Assembly (NCBI RefSeq): GCF_016462545.1
Contig: NZ_JAEMTA010000008.1
Location: 57,665 to 121,664 of the forward strand
Length of the DNA: 64,000 bases
Reading direction: 5' to 3'
Origin: Mycolicibacterium sp.
Lineage (GTDB): Bacteria; Actinomycetota; Actinomycetes; Mycobacteriales; Mycobacteriaceae
The translations under genes and the position numbers were made by a program. Under the pieces are notes generated by a model. That model worked only from the letters and a program-made list of their open reading frames with translations, was not told the DNA's origin and made no database searches. Positions 24,408-33,214 of the stretch are shown one piece after another (the stretch's first letter is position 1; every line of letters begins with the position of its first letter).

Positions 24408-24514
24408 AAGCCCTCGTTGAGGCTCTGTTACGAACCTCTCACACCCCGCAGTCGGGTGGCAATGTCAACCCGATCACCATTGAGGTGAGTTCGCGTTGGT
24501 GGCGAACAGTGCAG

Positions 24515-25588
24515 CTAGACGTTGAAGCGGAACTCCACCACGTCACCGTCGACCATGACGTAGTCCTTGCCCTCAATGCGAACCTTGCCCGCCGACTTTG
24601 CCGCTGCCATCGAGCCCGCGGCGACCAGGTCGTCGAACGAGACGATCTCGGCCTTGATGAAGCCCTTCTCGAAGTCCGTGTGGATGACGCCCGCGGCCTT
24701 GGGCGCGGTGTCCCCGCGGTGGATCGTCCATGCCCGCGACTCCTTGGGCCCGGCGGTCAGATAGGTCTGCAGCTTCAGGGTGTGAAAACCGGCTCGCGCC
24801 AATGCATCCAGGCCCTTCTCGGTCTGCCCGATCGACTCCAGCAGCTCGGCGGCGGACTCGTCGTCGAGTTCCTGCAACTCGGCTTCGATCTTCGCGTCGA
24901 GGAACACCGCGTCGGCCGGCGCCACCAAGTCCCGGAGCTCGGCCTTGCGCGCATCGTCGGTGAGTACCGACTCGTCGGCATTGAACACGTACAGGAACGG
25001 CTTGGTGGTCATCAGGTTCAGCTCCCGCAGCAGCGACGCGTCGACACCGGCCGCGAACAGCGTGGTGCCCCCGTCGAGCGTCGCCTGCGCGGCCACGGCC
25101 GCTTCGTGAATCGGCTTGCGCTCCTTGTTGTTCCGCGCTTCCTTCTCCAACCGCGGCACCGCCTTCTCCAGCGTCTGCAGATCGGCCAGGATCAGCTCGG
25201 TCTCGATGACCTCGATGTCGGACTTCGGATCGACCTTGCCGTCGACGTGAACGACGTCGTCGTCGGCGAACACCCGGACCACCTGGCAGATCGCGTCGCA
25301 CTCGCGGATGTTGGCCAGGAACTTGTTCCCAAGCCCGGCCCCCTCCGACGCTCCCTTGACGATGCCCGCGATGTCCACGAACGTCACCGGCGCAGGCACG
25401 GTCTTCTCCGACGAGAAGATCTCGGCCAGCTTGTCGAGTCGCGGGTCGGGAAGCGCCACGACGCCCTCGTTCGGCTCGATGGTGGCGAACGGATAGTTCG
25501 CGGCGAGCACGTCATTGCGAGTCAACGCATTGAAGAGCGTCGACTTTCCGACGTTGGGTAATCCGACGATTCCGAGGTTGAGGCCCAC
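24515..25588 (-). CDS. ychF: Redox-regulated ATPase/GTPase YchF (OLA1 family)
   Basis: A 357-residue ribosome-associated P-loop NTPase. The G domain begins at LNLGIVGLPNVGKST, with the switch region TIEPNEG and DIAGIVKGASEGAGLGNKFL. The specificity loop is NADE, as is usual for OLA1/YchF proteins that use ATP. The C-terminal TGS-like domain ends in KDYVMVDGDVVEFRFNV. The GTG at 25588 gives the start seen in relatives; a GTG at 25597 is in frame, and no clear ribosome site separates them. It is a conserved core gene (Rv1112-like by recall), divergent from the DUF6542 gene. Confidence 0.95.
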   Translation of the reverse strand: MGLNLGIVGLPNVGKSTLFNALTRNDVLAANYPFATIEPNEGVVALPDPRLDKLAEIFSSEKTVPAPVTFVDIAGIVKGASEGAGLGNKFLANIRECDAICQVVRVFADDDVVHVDGKVDPKSDIEVIETELILADLQTLEKAVPRLEKEARNNKERKPIHEAAVAAQATLDGGTTLFAAGVDASLLRELNLMTTKPFLYVFNADESVLTDDARKAELRDLVAPADAVFLDAKIEAELQELDDESAAELLESIGQTEKGLDALARAGFHTLKLQTYLTAGPKESRAWTIHRGDTAPKAAGVIHTDFEKGFIKAEIVSFDDLVAAGSMAAAKSAGKVRIEGKDYVMVDGDVVEFRFNV

Positions 25589-25672
25589 GGGTTGCACAGT
25601 GTAGGCCCCAGCGGCAGGCACGCCAGCGCGTGCTGCCAGCGCTCTTCGCTTGATTGCCGGTACGGTCGACGT

Positions 25673-26845
25673 GTGTCAGGACTGCGCGGACGGTCGGCGG
25701 TGGCCGCCGACCATCAATCGGCGCTGCCTCGCGTCCCCGGAATCCCCTGGTGGGGGTCCGCGATCTTGGCAGCCACTCTCACCGCCATCGGCGTCGCCTT
25801 CGATGCGGGAAGTAACACCGATGCGCTCGGCACGGTCTTCGCGGTGTGTTACGTCCTCGGGTGCATCGCCGCAGTGGTCGCGGTGCGTCAGTCCGGCGTC
25901 TTCACCGCGGTGATCCAGCCTCCGCTGATCCTGTTCGTCGCCGTTCCATTCGCCTACTTCGTCTTTCACGGGAGCACGTTCACCGGCATCAAGGACACCC
26001 TGATCAACTGCGGATATCCGCTGATCGAGCGGTTCCCGCTGATGTTCTTCACCTCCGCGACCGTCCTACTGATCGGCATGGTCCGCTGGTACCTGGGCGC
26101 CGCCGCCAGACGGGCAGCACCGAAGGATGCCGACCCGATCGTCGAGGTGTCGGACGACGTAGCGGCGACCACCAAGCAGGCGAGCTCGGCCACCAGGACG
26201 CGTCGCAGCAGCCGCACGACGGCAGCGGCGGCCACCGCGGCCGCGGCAGTCGGTGCGATGGAGGACGAGGCGCCCCGGACGCCGCGACGGTCCTCGAGGA
26301 CGTCGACCACCGGCTCGGAACGCTCGACGGGGGCGGCTGCCAGCACGGGATCCCGGCGTTCGCGGCACACCCGTCCTCCCCAGGCCGACGACGTCGAACC
26401 CGCCCAGAGCCGACCGCGCCGACGCAGCACCCCGCCGGTCGATCCCCCCGCCGAGCCGCGGCGACGTCCCCGCTCGACCGACCAGCGCGACCGTGAGACC
26501 CGCGAACCGCGCGACCGCAGGCCGCTACCACCGCTGGACCGCAGGAACAGCGCCTACGAACGACCTGAACGCGAGCGCTACGAACGTCCTCAGCGACGTG
26601 AGCGCCCGGAGGCCTACGAACGGGCCGAGCGCCCAGAGCGGACGGACCGTCCGCAGCGGCGGCCCTACGCAGCGGACTACGAAGCGTACGAGCCCCCGGC
26701 GGGCAGCCGTCCGAACAACAGTGGCGGAACTCATCACCCGGTATCGCGCGTGCGGTATCGCGGCTCAGATGACGGCGAGTCGCGGACCGAGCACCGCTCG
26801 AAGCCGCGTCGGCCCCGGCATTCGGCGCCCGACTCCTGGGACTAG
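25673..26845 (+). CDS. DUF6542-type membrane protein with long Arg/Pro/Glu tail
   Basis: A 390-residue protein. Residues about 20-150 contain four hydrophobic segments (WGSAILAATLTAIGVAF, TVFAVCYVLGCIAAVVAV, PLILFVAVPFAYFVF, LMFFTSATVLLIGMVRWYLG). The rest is a low-complexity cytoplasmic tail of Ala/Thr and then repeated Arg/Pro/Glu/Tyr (ERPERERYERPQRRERPE). It matches the Rv1111c position in the conserved gene order. Family function is unknown; the charged tail may bind nucleic acid or protein. The GTG at 25673 is chosen because upstream codons overlap the divergent ychF start. Confidence 0.85.
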   Translation: MSGLRGRSAVAADHQSALPRVPGIPWWGSAILAATLTAIGVAFDAGSNTDALGTVFAVCYVLGCIAAVVAVRQSGVFTAVIQPPLILFVAVPFAYFVFHGSTFTGIKDTLINCGYPLIERFPLMFFTSATVLLIGMVRWYLGAAARRAAPKDADPIVEVSDDVAATTKQASSATRTRRSSRTTAAAATAAAAVGAMEDEAPRTPRRSSRTSTTGSERSTGAAASTGSRRSRHTRPPQADDVEPAQSRPRRRSTPPVDPPAEPRRRPRSTDQRDRETREPRDRRPLPPLDRRNSAYERPERERYERPQRRERPEAYERAERPERTDRPQRRPYAADYEAYEPPAGSRPNNSGGTHHPVSRVRYRGSDDGESRTEHRSKPRRPRHSAPDSWD

Positions 26846-26856
26846 TCGCCTAGTTC

Positions 26857-27861
26857 TCAGGCGTTGCGCTTGGGCCGGATGGCGCGCGGAAGCGTGAACA
26901 CCAGCGTCTCGTTGGCCGTCGTCACGGGTTGCACCGTGGAGTAGCCGTGCTCGGCCAGGCGCTCCAGCACCCCGCGCACCAGCACCTCGGGCACCGACGC
27001 CCCGGAGGTGACGCCGACGGTCGTCACGCCGTCGAGCCACGCCGGATCGATGTCCTCGGCATAGTCGACCAGGTAGGACGCATCCGCTCCGGCGCCGAGG
27101 GCAACCTCCACCAATCGCACCGAGTTCGACGAGTTGCGCGAACCGACGACGATCACCAGCTCGCACTCCGGTGCCATCACCTTGACCGCCACCTGGCGGT
27201 TCTGGGTGGCATAGCAAATGTCGTCGCTGGGTGGATCCTGCAGTTTGGGGAAGCGCTCGCGCAGCCGCTGCACGGTCTCCATCGTCTCGTCGACGCTCAG
27301 CGTGGTCTGCGAGAGCCAGATGACCTTGTTCTCGTCCCGCACGGTGACCTTGTCCACCGACTCGGGGCCGTCGACGAGTTGCACGTGGTCGGGAGCCTCA
27401 CCGGCGGTGCCGACCACCTCCTCGTGGCCTTCGTGGCCGACGAGCAGGATGTCGTAGTCGTCGCGGGCGAAGCGCTTGGCCTCGTTGTGCACCTTGGTCA
27501 CGAGCGGGCAGGTCGCGTCGATGGTGGTCAAGTTCCGCTCCGCCGCCTCCACGTGCACCGTCGGTGCGACCCCGTGCGCGGAGAACACGACGATGGACCC
27601 CTCCGGCACCTCGTCGGTCTGCTCGACGAAGACGGCGCCCGCCTTGGCCAGGGTCTCGACGACGTAGCGGTTGTGCACGATCTCGTGGCGGACGTACACC
27701 GGAGCCCCGTGTTGCTCCAGAGCACGCTCGACGGTCTCGACGGCGCGATCGACGCCCGCGCAGTACCCCCGCGGCTCGGCGAGCAACACTCGCTTGCCCT
27801 CGACGGGCGCGGCGACCGACAGGGTCGCGCCCGGCATACCCATGTTGATCGTCTCTGGCAT
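26857..27861 (-). CDS. ispH: 4-hydroxy-3-methylbut-2-enyl diphosphate reductase (IspH/LytB)
   Basis: A 334-residue [4Fe-4S] enzyme. It reduces HMBPP to IPP and DMAPP, the last step of the MEP isoprenoid pathway. The three cluster Cys are about residue 34 ([10 protein letters not shown]), 118 (DATCPLVTK) and 216 (ICYATQNRQ). Substrate-binding His are in RHEIVHN and SAHGVAP, and the Ser/Asn pair is in GSRNSSNS. The ATG at 27861 has GAGAGG upstream; the open frame to 28155 only re-reads the divergent gene. Conserved position next to xseA/xseB and Rv1109c (lytB2 by recall). Confidence 0.96.
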   Translation of the reverse strand: MPETINMGMPGATLSVAAPVEGKRVLLAEPRGYCAGVDRAVETVERALEQHGAPVYVRHEIVHNRYVVETLAKAGAVFVEQTDEVPEGSIVVFSAHGVAPTVHVEAAERNLTTIDATCPLVTKVHNEAKRFARDDYDILLVGHEGHEEVVGTAGEAPDHVQLVDGPESVDKVTVRDENKVIWLSQTTLSVDETMETVQRLRERFPKLQDPPSDDICYATQNRQVAVKVMAPECELVIVVGSRNSSNSVRLVEVALGAGADASYLVDYAEDIDPAWLDGVTTVGVTSGASVPEVLVRGVLERLAEHGYSTVQPVTTANETLVFTLPRAIRPKRNA

Positions 27862-27939
27862 GCCTCTCAGGGTACTTACCCGGGGCGTTCCCACACCACT
27901 TGCGGACCGGCCGACGCAACCGCCCGTAGTCTGGCAGGC

Positions 27940-28509
27940 ATGGCTACTGCACCATATGGAGTCCGTCTGCTGGTCGGCGCCGCGGTGACCGCACTGGAGG
28001 AGACTCGTAGGCTGCCGCAGACCGTCATCACCTACCCGATGACCATCGTCAGCCAGTTCGCGCAACTGGTCATGAAGATGCAGCAGGACGTCGCGGACCT
28101 GGTCAACCGCGGCGACGAGACGCTGGATCACCTGTTCCCCCCGAAGGACGAGCAACCAGAGTGGGCGACGTTCGACGAAGACGTCGAGGACGTCGATGTC
28201 GACGACGAGGGCGATCAGTCCCCACGCAACGGCGAGCGCCTCACCGAGGGCAGGTTCGCGCTGTACAGCACCGGTGAGCCCGAGACGCGCGCGGAGAAGC
28301 CTGCGGTGGGCACGTCGGCGTCGGCTGCGCCGGGCGTGGTCGCCGAACTGGATTACGAGTCGCTGACCCTGGCCCAGCTGCGGGCCCGGTTGCCGTCGCT
28401 GAAGGTCGCCGACCTCGAGGCGCTACTGACATTCGAGGAGTCGACCAAGGCGCGCGCGCCGTTCCAGACGCTGCTGGCCAACAGGATCACCCGCGCGTCC
28501 GCCAAGTGA
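27940..28509 (+). CDS. Lipid-droplet-associated protein family (Rv1109c-like)
   Basis: A 189-residue protein. Its first 65 residues are helical ([27 protein letters not shown], then [17 protein letters not shown]) and are the most recognisable part. A long acidic, variable middle follows ([14 protein letters not shown]) and then a small C-terminal helix-turn domain ([28 protein letters not shown]). Relatives in actinobacteria carry the annotation lipid-droplet-associated protein, so binding to triacylglycerol droplets is plausible but not shown here. The stop codon lies inside the first unit of a 30-bp tandem repeat. Confidence 0.82.
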   Translation: MATAPYGVRLLVGAAVTALEETRRLPQTVITYPMTIVSQFAQLVMKMQQDVADLVNRGDETLDHLFPPKDEQPEWATFDEDVEDVDVDDEGDQSPRNGERLTEGRFALYSTGEPETRAEKPAVGTSASAAPGVVAELDYESLTLAQLRARLPSLKVADLEALLTFEESTKARAPFQTLLANRITRASAK

Positions 28510-28623
28510 TCACCCCGTCGCTTCGCTCGCCCCAAGTGATCACCCCGTCGCTTCGCTCGCCCCAAGTGACCACCCCGTCGCTTCGCTCGCCCCAAGTGAC
28601 CACCCCGTCGCTTCGCTCGCCCC
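28506..28623. repeat. 30-bp tandem repeat, four copies
   Basis: Units start at 28506, 28536, 28566 and 28596, the last one two bases short. Each begins GTGATCACC or GTGACCACC and ends CGCTTCGCTCGCCCC. Copies 1-2 and 3-4 differ only at one T/C position. Every unit is nearly identical, implying recent slippage. The array fills the gap from the Rv1109c-like stop to 5 bases before xseA. There are no spacers, so it is not a CRISPR. A related single copy lies at 47243-47267. Confidence 0.95.
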
Positions 28624-28627
28624 GCCT

Positions 28628-29866
28628 GTGACCGAACCCGCCCAGGGCAAGTCCCCCGACAATCCGTGGCCGGTTCGCTCCGTCGCGATGATGGTCAAGG
28701 ATTGGATCGACCGGCTCGGCACGGTCTGGGTCGAGGGGCAGATCGCGCAACTGAACGTGCGGCCCAACTCGGCCACCGCCTACATCACGCTGCGCGATCC
28801 GGCCGCGGACATGTCTCTGCAGATCACCTGTCCTCGCGACCTGGTCTACAACGCACCGGTGAAGCTCGCCGAGGGCACTCAGGTCATCATGCACGGCAGG
28901 CCGAACTTCTTCGTCGGCCGGGGCTCGTTCTCGCTGCGGGTCAATCAAATTCGTGCCGTTGGCATCGGTGAGCTCTTGGCGCGCATCGACCGCCTTCGTA
29001 AACTGCTCGACGCGGAGGGCCTCTTCGATCCCCGCCTGAAGCGACCAATTCCGTTCCTGCCCAACACCGTCGGATTGATCACCGGGCGCGCGTCGGCCGC
29101 CGAGAAGGACGTCGTGTCCGTCGCCGAGGCCCGTTGGCCCGCCGTGCGGTTCGCCGTGCGCAACACGATCGTCCAGGGCCCCAGCGCCGTCGCTCAGATC
29201 GTCGAGGCCCTCCGGGATCTCGACGCAGACGCGGATGTCGACGTCATCGTCCTCGCGCGTGGCGGCGGCAGCGTCGAGGATCTGCTGCCCTTCTCCGACG
29301 AGACGTTGTGCCGCGAGATCGCCACGTGCTCGACACCGGTGATCTCCGCCATCGGCCACGAGCCCGACAACCCGCTGTGCGATCTGGTCGCCGACGTACG
29401 CGCCGCCACGCCAACCGATGCGGCCAAGCGCGTCGTACCCGACGCGGCGGCCGAACAGGCGCTGGTGACCGACCTGTGCCGGCGCAGCGCACGCGCCCTG
29501 CGCAACTGGGTGCACCGCGAGCAGCACCACGTGAGCCAACTGCGGAGCCGACCGGTGCTGGCCCAGCCACTGGCGGCACTCGACGCCCGCGCGGAGGAGA
29601 TCGACCGGGCCAGGGCCACCGCCCGCCGCGACGTCACGCGGCACATCGAGGCCGAGACCAGAAGCGTCGGGCATCTGTCGGCGCGACTGGCCACCCTGGG
29701 CCCAGCCGCGACGTTGGCACGCGGCTACGCCGTGGTCCAGGTCGCCTCCGGTGCCATGCCGGTCCTCAGAACGACGGCGGATGCTCCCGCCGGAACTCGG
29801 CTCCGCATCCGCGTCGCCGACGGAGCCATCACGACGGTCAGCGAGGGGTCAGATGAAGCCCATTAG
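28628..29866 (+). CDS. xseA: Exodeoxyribonuclease VII large subunit
   Basis: A 412-residue nuclease subunit. The N-terminal OB fold spans about residues 15-120 ([30 protein letters not shown], then AYITLRD). The catalytic core from about 125 contains [14 protein letters not shown] and [17 protein letters not shown], with the Asp/Gly-rich segment [21 protein letters not shown] coiled-coil follows. It degrades single-stranded DNA with XseB. GTG start 5 bases after the 30-bp repeat array and no upstream in-frame start. It overlaps xseB by 14 bp, so the pair is cotranscribed. Confidence 0.96.
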   Translation: MTEPAQGKSPDNPWPVRSVAMMVKDWIDRLGTVWVEGQIAQLNVRPNSATAYITLRDPAADMSLQITCPRDLVYNAPVKLAEGTQVIMHGRPNFFVGRGSFSLRVNQIRAVGIGELLARIDRLRKLLDAEGLFDPRLKRPIPFLPNTVGLITGRASAAEKDVVSVAEARWPAVRFAVRNTIVQGPSAVAQIVEALRDLDADADVDVIVLARGGGSVEDLLPFSDETLCREIATCSTPVISAIGHEPDNPLCDLVADVRAATPTDAAKRVVPDAAAEQALVTDLCRRSARALRNWVHREQHHVSQLRSRPVLAQPLAALDARAEEIDRARATARRDVTRHIEAETRSVGHLSARLATLGPAATLARGYAVVQVASGAMPVLRTTADAPAGTRLRIRVADGAITTVSEGSDEAH

Positions 29867-30065
29867 TCAGCTGGGGTACGAGGAATCCCGTGACGAGCTC
29901 ATCGAGGTGGTCCGCCAGCTCGAGCAGGGTGGACTAGACCTCGACGCCTCGCTCAAACTGTGGGAAAGAGGTGAAGAGCTGGCCAAACGTTGCGAAGAGC
30001 ACCTCGCCGGGGCCCGAGAGAAGGTCGAGAAGGCATTGGCCTCCAGGGACGACGAGGAAGCGTGA
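29853..30065 (+). CDS. xseB: Exodeoxyribonuclease VII small subunit
   Basis: A 70-residue helical hairpin protein. The family core reads [43 protein letters not shown], here given in part: [20 protein letters not shown] and [14 protein letters not shown]. It wraps the XseA coiled-coil in several copies to form the active complex. The ATG at 29853 lies inside the end of xseA (14-bp overlap). The sequence is of normal length and ends with a charged tail (ASRDDEEA). Confidence 0.94.
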   Translation: MKPISQLGYEESRDELIEVVRQLEQGGLDLDASLKLWERGEELAKRCEEHLAGAREKVEKALASRDDEEA

Positions 30066-30096
30066 ATGCGGCGTCGGCCGACGCCTAGGGGGTCGA

Positions 30097-30116
30097 AACT
30101 GGAACACGTTTCAGTT
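30097..30116 (+). promoter_or_regulatory. KstR-type operator before the 3beta-HSD gene
   Basis: AACTGGAACACGTTTCAGTT is a 20-bp near-perfect palindrome (one mismatch pair). It contains TGGAACACGTTTCA (30100-30113), which fits the KstR consensus TnnAACnnGTTnnA at every fixed position. It ends 11 bases before the ATG of the steroid dehydrogenase gene, a place suited to repression. Confidence 0.82.
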
Positions 30117-30127
30117 ACCCTCTCCGC

Positions 30128-31210
30128 ATGGGTGACTCGACGCTGACCGCCGACCTTGGCCACGTGCTCGTGACGGGGGGTTCCGGTTTCGTCGGGACCA
30201 ACCTGGTGACGGAACTGCTCGACCGCGGCCACCGGGTCCGTTCGTTCGACCGGGCTCCGTCGCCACTGCCACCTCGCAAGGGATTCCATGCGATGGTCGG
30301 CGACATCACCGACGCCACCGACGTCGCGCGCGCCGTCGAGAGCGTCGACACCGTCATCCACACCGCCGCGATCATCGATCTGATGGGCGGTGGTTCGGCG
30401 TCGGCGCGCGAACGCAGCTTCGCCGTCAACGTCGGCGGGACCGAAAGCCTGGTGCGCGCCGCGCGGGCGGCCGGCGTCAAGCGATTCGTCTACACCGCGT
30501 CCAACAGCGTCGTAATGGGCGGTCAACGGATCACCGGTGGTGACGAGACCTTGCCCTACACAACGCGATTCGCCGACCTCTACACCGAGACCAAGGTGAT
30601 CGCCGAGAAGTTCGTCCTGTCGCAGAACGGGACCGACGGGATGCTCACCTGCAGCATCCGCCCCAGCGGCATCTGGGGCCGCGGTGACCAGACCATGTTC
30701 CGGAAGCTCTTCGAGAGCGTTCTGAAGGGCCACGTGAAGGTGCTCGTCGGGAGCAAGGACGTCAAGCTCGACAACTCATACGTGCACAACCTGATTCACG
30801 GTTTCATCCTCGCCGGTGAACATCTGGTGCCGGGCGGCTCGGCTCCTGGGCAGGCGTACTTCATCAACGACGGCGAGCCGATCAACATGTTCGAGTTCTC
30901 CCGCCCGGTGATCGAGGCGTGCGGACACCGCTGGCCGAGGTTCCGGGTGTCAGGACGGCTCGTCCACCAGGTGATGTCGGCGTGGCAGTGGCTGCACTTT
31001 CGCTTCGGCCTGCCCCGGCCACTGCTGGAACCCCTTGCAGTGGAACGCGTTTACCTCGACAACTACTTCTCCACCGCAAAGGCCGAGCGCGACCTGGGCT
31101 ATCGGGCGCTCTACACCACGGACGCCGCCATGGCCGACTGCCTGCCGTATTACGTCGACCTCTACGCCGCGATGAAGGGCGCCGGGCTGCCGGTACCGGC
31201 CCCGGCCTGA
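30128..31210 (+). CDS. 3-beta-hydroxysteroid dehydrogenase/isomerase family protein
   Basis: A 360-residue extended SDR. The NAD motif is TGGSGFVGTNLV (about 16-27), and the catalytic Tyr-x-x-x-Lys is YTETK (about residue 155). The C-terminal part contains HRWPRFRVSGRLVHQVMSAWQWLHF, typical of 3beta-HSD proteins. It matches the place of M. tuberculosis Rv1106c, which oxidises cholesterol to cholestenone. A KstR-type operator immediately upstream supports steroid control. The enzyme would give the 3-keto-4-ene product, alone or with a Delta5-isomerase. ATG at 30128. Confidence 0.93.
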   Translation: MGDSTLTADLGHVLVTGGSGFVGTNLVTELLDRGHRVRSFDRAPSPLPPRKGFHAMVGDITDATDVARAVESVDTVIHTAAIIDLMGGGSASARERSFAVNVGGTESLVRAARAAGVKRFVYTASNSVVMGGQRITGGDETLPYTTRFADLYTETKVIAEKFVLSQNGTDGMLTCSIRPSGIWGRGDQTMFRKLFESVLKGHVKVLVGSKDVKLDNSYVHNLIHGFILAGEHLVPGGSAPGQAYFINDGEPINMFEFSRPVIEACGHRWPRFRVSGRLVHQVMSAWQWLHFRFGLPRPLLEPLAVERVYLDNYFSTAKAERDLGYRALYTTDAAMADCLPYYVDLYAAMKGAGLPVPAPA

Positions 31211-31257
31211 CACTTTGGCGCAAGCCCTGACAACCGGGTCGCCACCAGCCTAGCGTT

Positions 31258-32196
31258 GTGCTCGTGGGATTCGATGCCGAAGGCGGTGCGATGCTGGAAT
31301 CGTGGAACGACGGTCCGACGAAGTCGGCGATCGTCGACTTCGTCGGCCGCGTCACCACCGATGGCCCGAATCTCATTGCGCCAGAGGATCGCGTCGCCGT
31401 GTTCGACAACGACGGCACGCTGTGGTGTGAGAAGCCGATGTACATCCAGCTCGACTTCCTGCTGCGCAGGTTCAAGGAGCAGGCCGAGGCCGACCCCGCC
31501 CTGCGCGAGCGGCAGCCCTACAAGGCGGCCTACACCGGCGATCTGCAATGGCTTGGCGACACCGTCACCAAGCACTACCGGGGCGATGACACCGACCTGA
31601 AACCCCTTGTCGCAGCCATCCTCACGGCCTACCACGAGATCACCGTCGACGAGCACGCCAGCCTCATCAACGCCTTCTTCGCCGACGCGAGGCATCCGAC
31701 GCTCGACAGGCCCTACACCGCCTGCGGGTATGCGCCGATGGTGGAGTTGCTCCGGTACCTCGAGGCCAACGGCTTCACCAACTACATCGTCTCCGGCGGC
31801 GGACGCGACTTCATGCGACCGATCACCGGGCCGCTCTATGGGATTCCGCCGGAACGGGTGGTCGGCAGCTCGGTGGGCCTGGTCTATCGCGACGGTCATC
31901 TCTACACGACCTCGACGCCGGAATTCCTCGACGACGGTCCCGTCAAACCGGCGCGGTTGTGGAGCCGGATCGGGCGTCGGCCCATCTTCGCGGCGGGAAA
32001 CTCCAACGGCGACATCGAGATGTTGCGGTTCACCGAGGCATCGAGCACACCGTCGCTGCAATTGCTCGTCCTGCATGACGACGCCGACCGCGAATTCGAC
32101 TACGTCGCGGGCGCGGAGAAGGCTCTCGACATCGCGCACGCCGACGGCTGGACCGTCGCGAGCATGAAGAACGACTGGACGACCGTCTTTGCCTGA
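31258..32196 (+). CDS. HAD-superfamily hydrolase (phosphatase-like)
   Basis: A 312-residue haloacid dehalogenase-fold protein. Motif I is VAVFDNDGTLWCE (nucleophile and acid Asp), motif II is NYIVSGGGRDF, and motif IV is AAGNSNGDIEML. A large cap lies between I and II. All catalytic positions are present, so it is probably a phosphatase. GTG at 31258 or ATG at 31291 are both possible; neither has a strong ribosome site. It follows the 3beta-HSD gene by 47 bp and may be in the same operon. Substrate unknown. Confidence 0.88.
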   Translation: MLVGFDAEGGAMLESWNDGPTKSAIVDFVGRVTTDGPNLIAPEDRVAVFDNDGTLWCEKPMYIQLDFLLRRFKEQAEADPALRERQPYKAAYTGDLQWLGDTVTKHYRGDDTDLKPLVAAILTAYHEITVDEHASLINAFFADARHPTLDRPYTACGYAPMVELLRYLEANGFTNYIVSGGGRDFMRPITGPLYGIPPERVVGSSVGLVYRDGHLYTTSTPEFLDDGPVKPARLWSRIGRRPIFAAGNSNGDIEMLRFTEASSTPSLQLLVLHDDADREFDYVAGAEKALDIAHADGWTVASMKNDWTTVFA

Positions 32197-32241
32197 CAAC
32201 ACCGTTCAGATAGCGCTCACAGTCCCCGACGGCGACGATTC

Positions 32242-33147
32242 GTGACCGCCAACGCTATCTCGACGACCGATGGCGATCTGGTCTGGATACCGCCGCAGAC
32301 CACGACCCTGGGCTCCGACGCGCACTATGCCGAGGAGGGCCCCACCCGCGAGGTCACCGTAGATGGCTTCTGGATGCAGGCTCATCAGGTGACCAACGCC
32401 GAGTTCGCCGCCTTCGTCGACGCCACCGGTTACGTCACCGTCGCCGAGCGACCCCCGAACCCCGACGACTATCCAGATGCGCCGCCGGAGAACCTACACG
32501 CCGGGTCGATGGTGTTCCACCGCACGCCAGGGCCGGTCGACCTGCGGCATCTCAGCCAGTGGTGGACCTGGACGCCGGGCGCCTGCTGGAACCATCCGCG
32601 GGGTCCGCGTTCGTCGATCAAGGGCCGCGAACAGCACCCCGTCGTGCACGTCGCCTTCGAGGACGCGGCGTCGTATGCCGCGTGGGCGAACCTCGCGCTG
32701 CCAACCGAGGTGCAATGGGAGGTCGGCGCCCGCGGCGGCCTCGACGGGACCACCTACACCTGGGGCGACGAACCGGAGAGGCCTGGCCAGCGGCTGGCCA
32801 ACTATTGGCATGGCGAGTTTCCCTACCTGCCCGACACCGGCTACGGCACCACCGCGCCGGTCGGAAGCTTCGCGGCGAACGGCTACGGCCTCTTCGACAT
32901 GGCGGGCAACGCCTGGGAGTGGACCACCGACTGGTGGTCCGAGGACACCATCACCGAATCATGCTGTGCCGCAGATAGTTACGATCCCACTCAGCCTCAG
33001 TTCGCGATTGGCCGCAAGGTGGTGAAGGGCGGATCGTTCCTGTGCGCGGACAGCTACTGCCTGCGCTACCGACCCGCCGCGCGGCGCCCCCAGATGGTCG
33101 ACACCGGAATGAGTCACATCGGATTCCGTTGCGTACGGGGTGCCTGA
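32242..33147 (+). CDS. Formylglycine-generating enzyme (FGE/SUMF1 family)
   Basis: A 301-residue protein. It has the fold-defining segments HQVTNAEFAAFVDATGYVT, WVPGACWNHP-like WTPGACWNHP, LPTEVQWEVGARGG and GNAWEWTTDWW. Both active-site Cys are present at residues 268 and 273 in LCADSYCLRYR, with the same five-residue spacing as human SUMF1, and the end is HIGFRCVRG. It should oxidise Cys in the CxPxR motif of sulfatases to formylglycine using copper and O2. No sulfatase gene is in this window, so its client is elsewhere. GTG at 32242. Confidence 0.9.
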   Translation: MTANAISTTDGDLVWIPPQTTTLGSDAHYAEEGPTREVTVDGFWMQAHQVTNAEFAAFVDATGYVTVAERPPNPDDYPDAPPENLHAGSMVFHRTPGPVDLRHLSQWWTWTPGACWNHPRGPRSSIKGREQHPVVHVAFEDAASYAAWANLALPTEVQWEVGARGGLDGTTYTWGDEPERPGQRLANYWHGEFPYLPDTGYGTTAPVGSFAANGYGLFDMAGNAWEWTTDWWSEDTITESCCAADSYDPTQPQFAIGRKVVKGGSFLCADSYCLRYRPAARRPQMVDTGMSHIGFRCVRGA

Positions 33148-33182
33148 CCCTGGTGAAGACCACCCGTCTAGGCAATGATGCC

Positions 33183-33196
33183 TGCAACACGTTCTA
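33183..33196 (+). promoter_or_regulatory. KstR-type operator before the epimerase/SDR pair
   Basis: TGCAACACGTTCTA fits TnnAACnnGTTnnA at all fixed positions; the outer arms are less symmetric than at 7459 or 30097. It ends 18 bases before the ATG at 33215, with a GAGGGAG ribosome site in between. Confidence 0.7.
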
Positions 33197-33214
33197 GGTC
33201 GATGAGGGAGTTAC

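Noticed and set aside
24302..25561. 419-residue open frame on the + strand
   Set aside because: Antisense to ychF, which has full family motifs.
26836..26856. DosR-like box (GGGACTAGTC)
   Set aside because: Lies at the end of two convergent genes, lacks the second half of the consensus and has no downstream start.
28506..28623. Possible CRISPR array
   Set aside because: The units abut without spacers and no cas gene is near; a plain tandem repeat.
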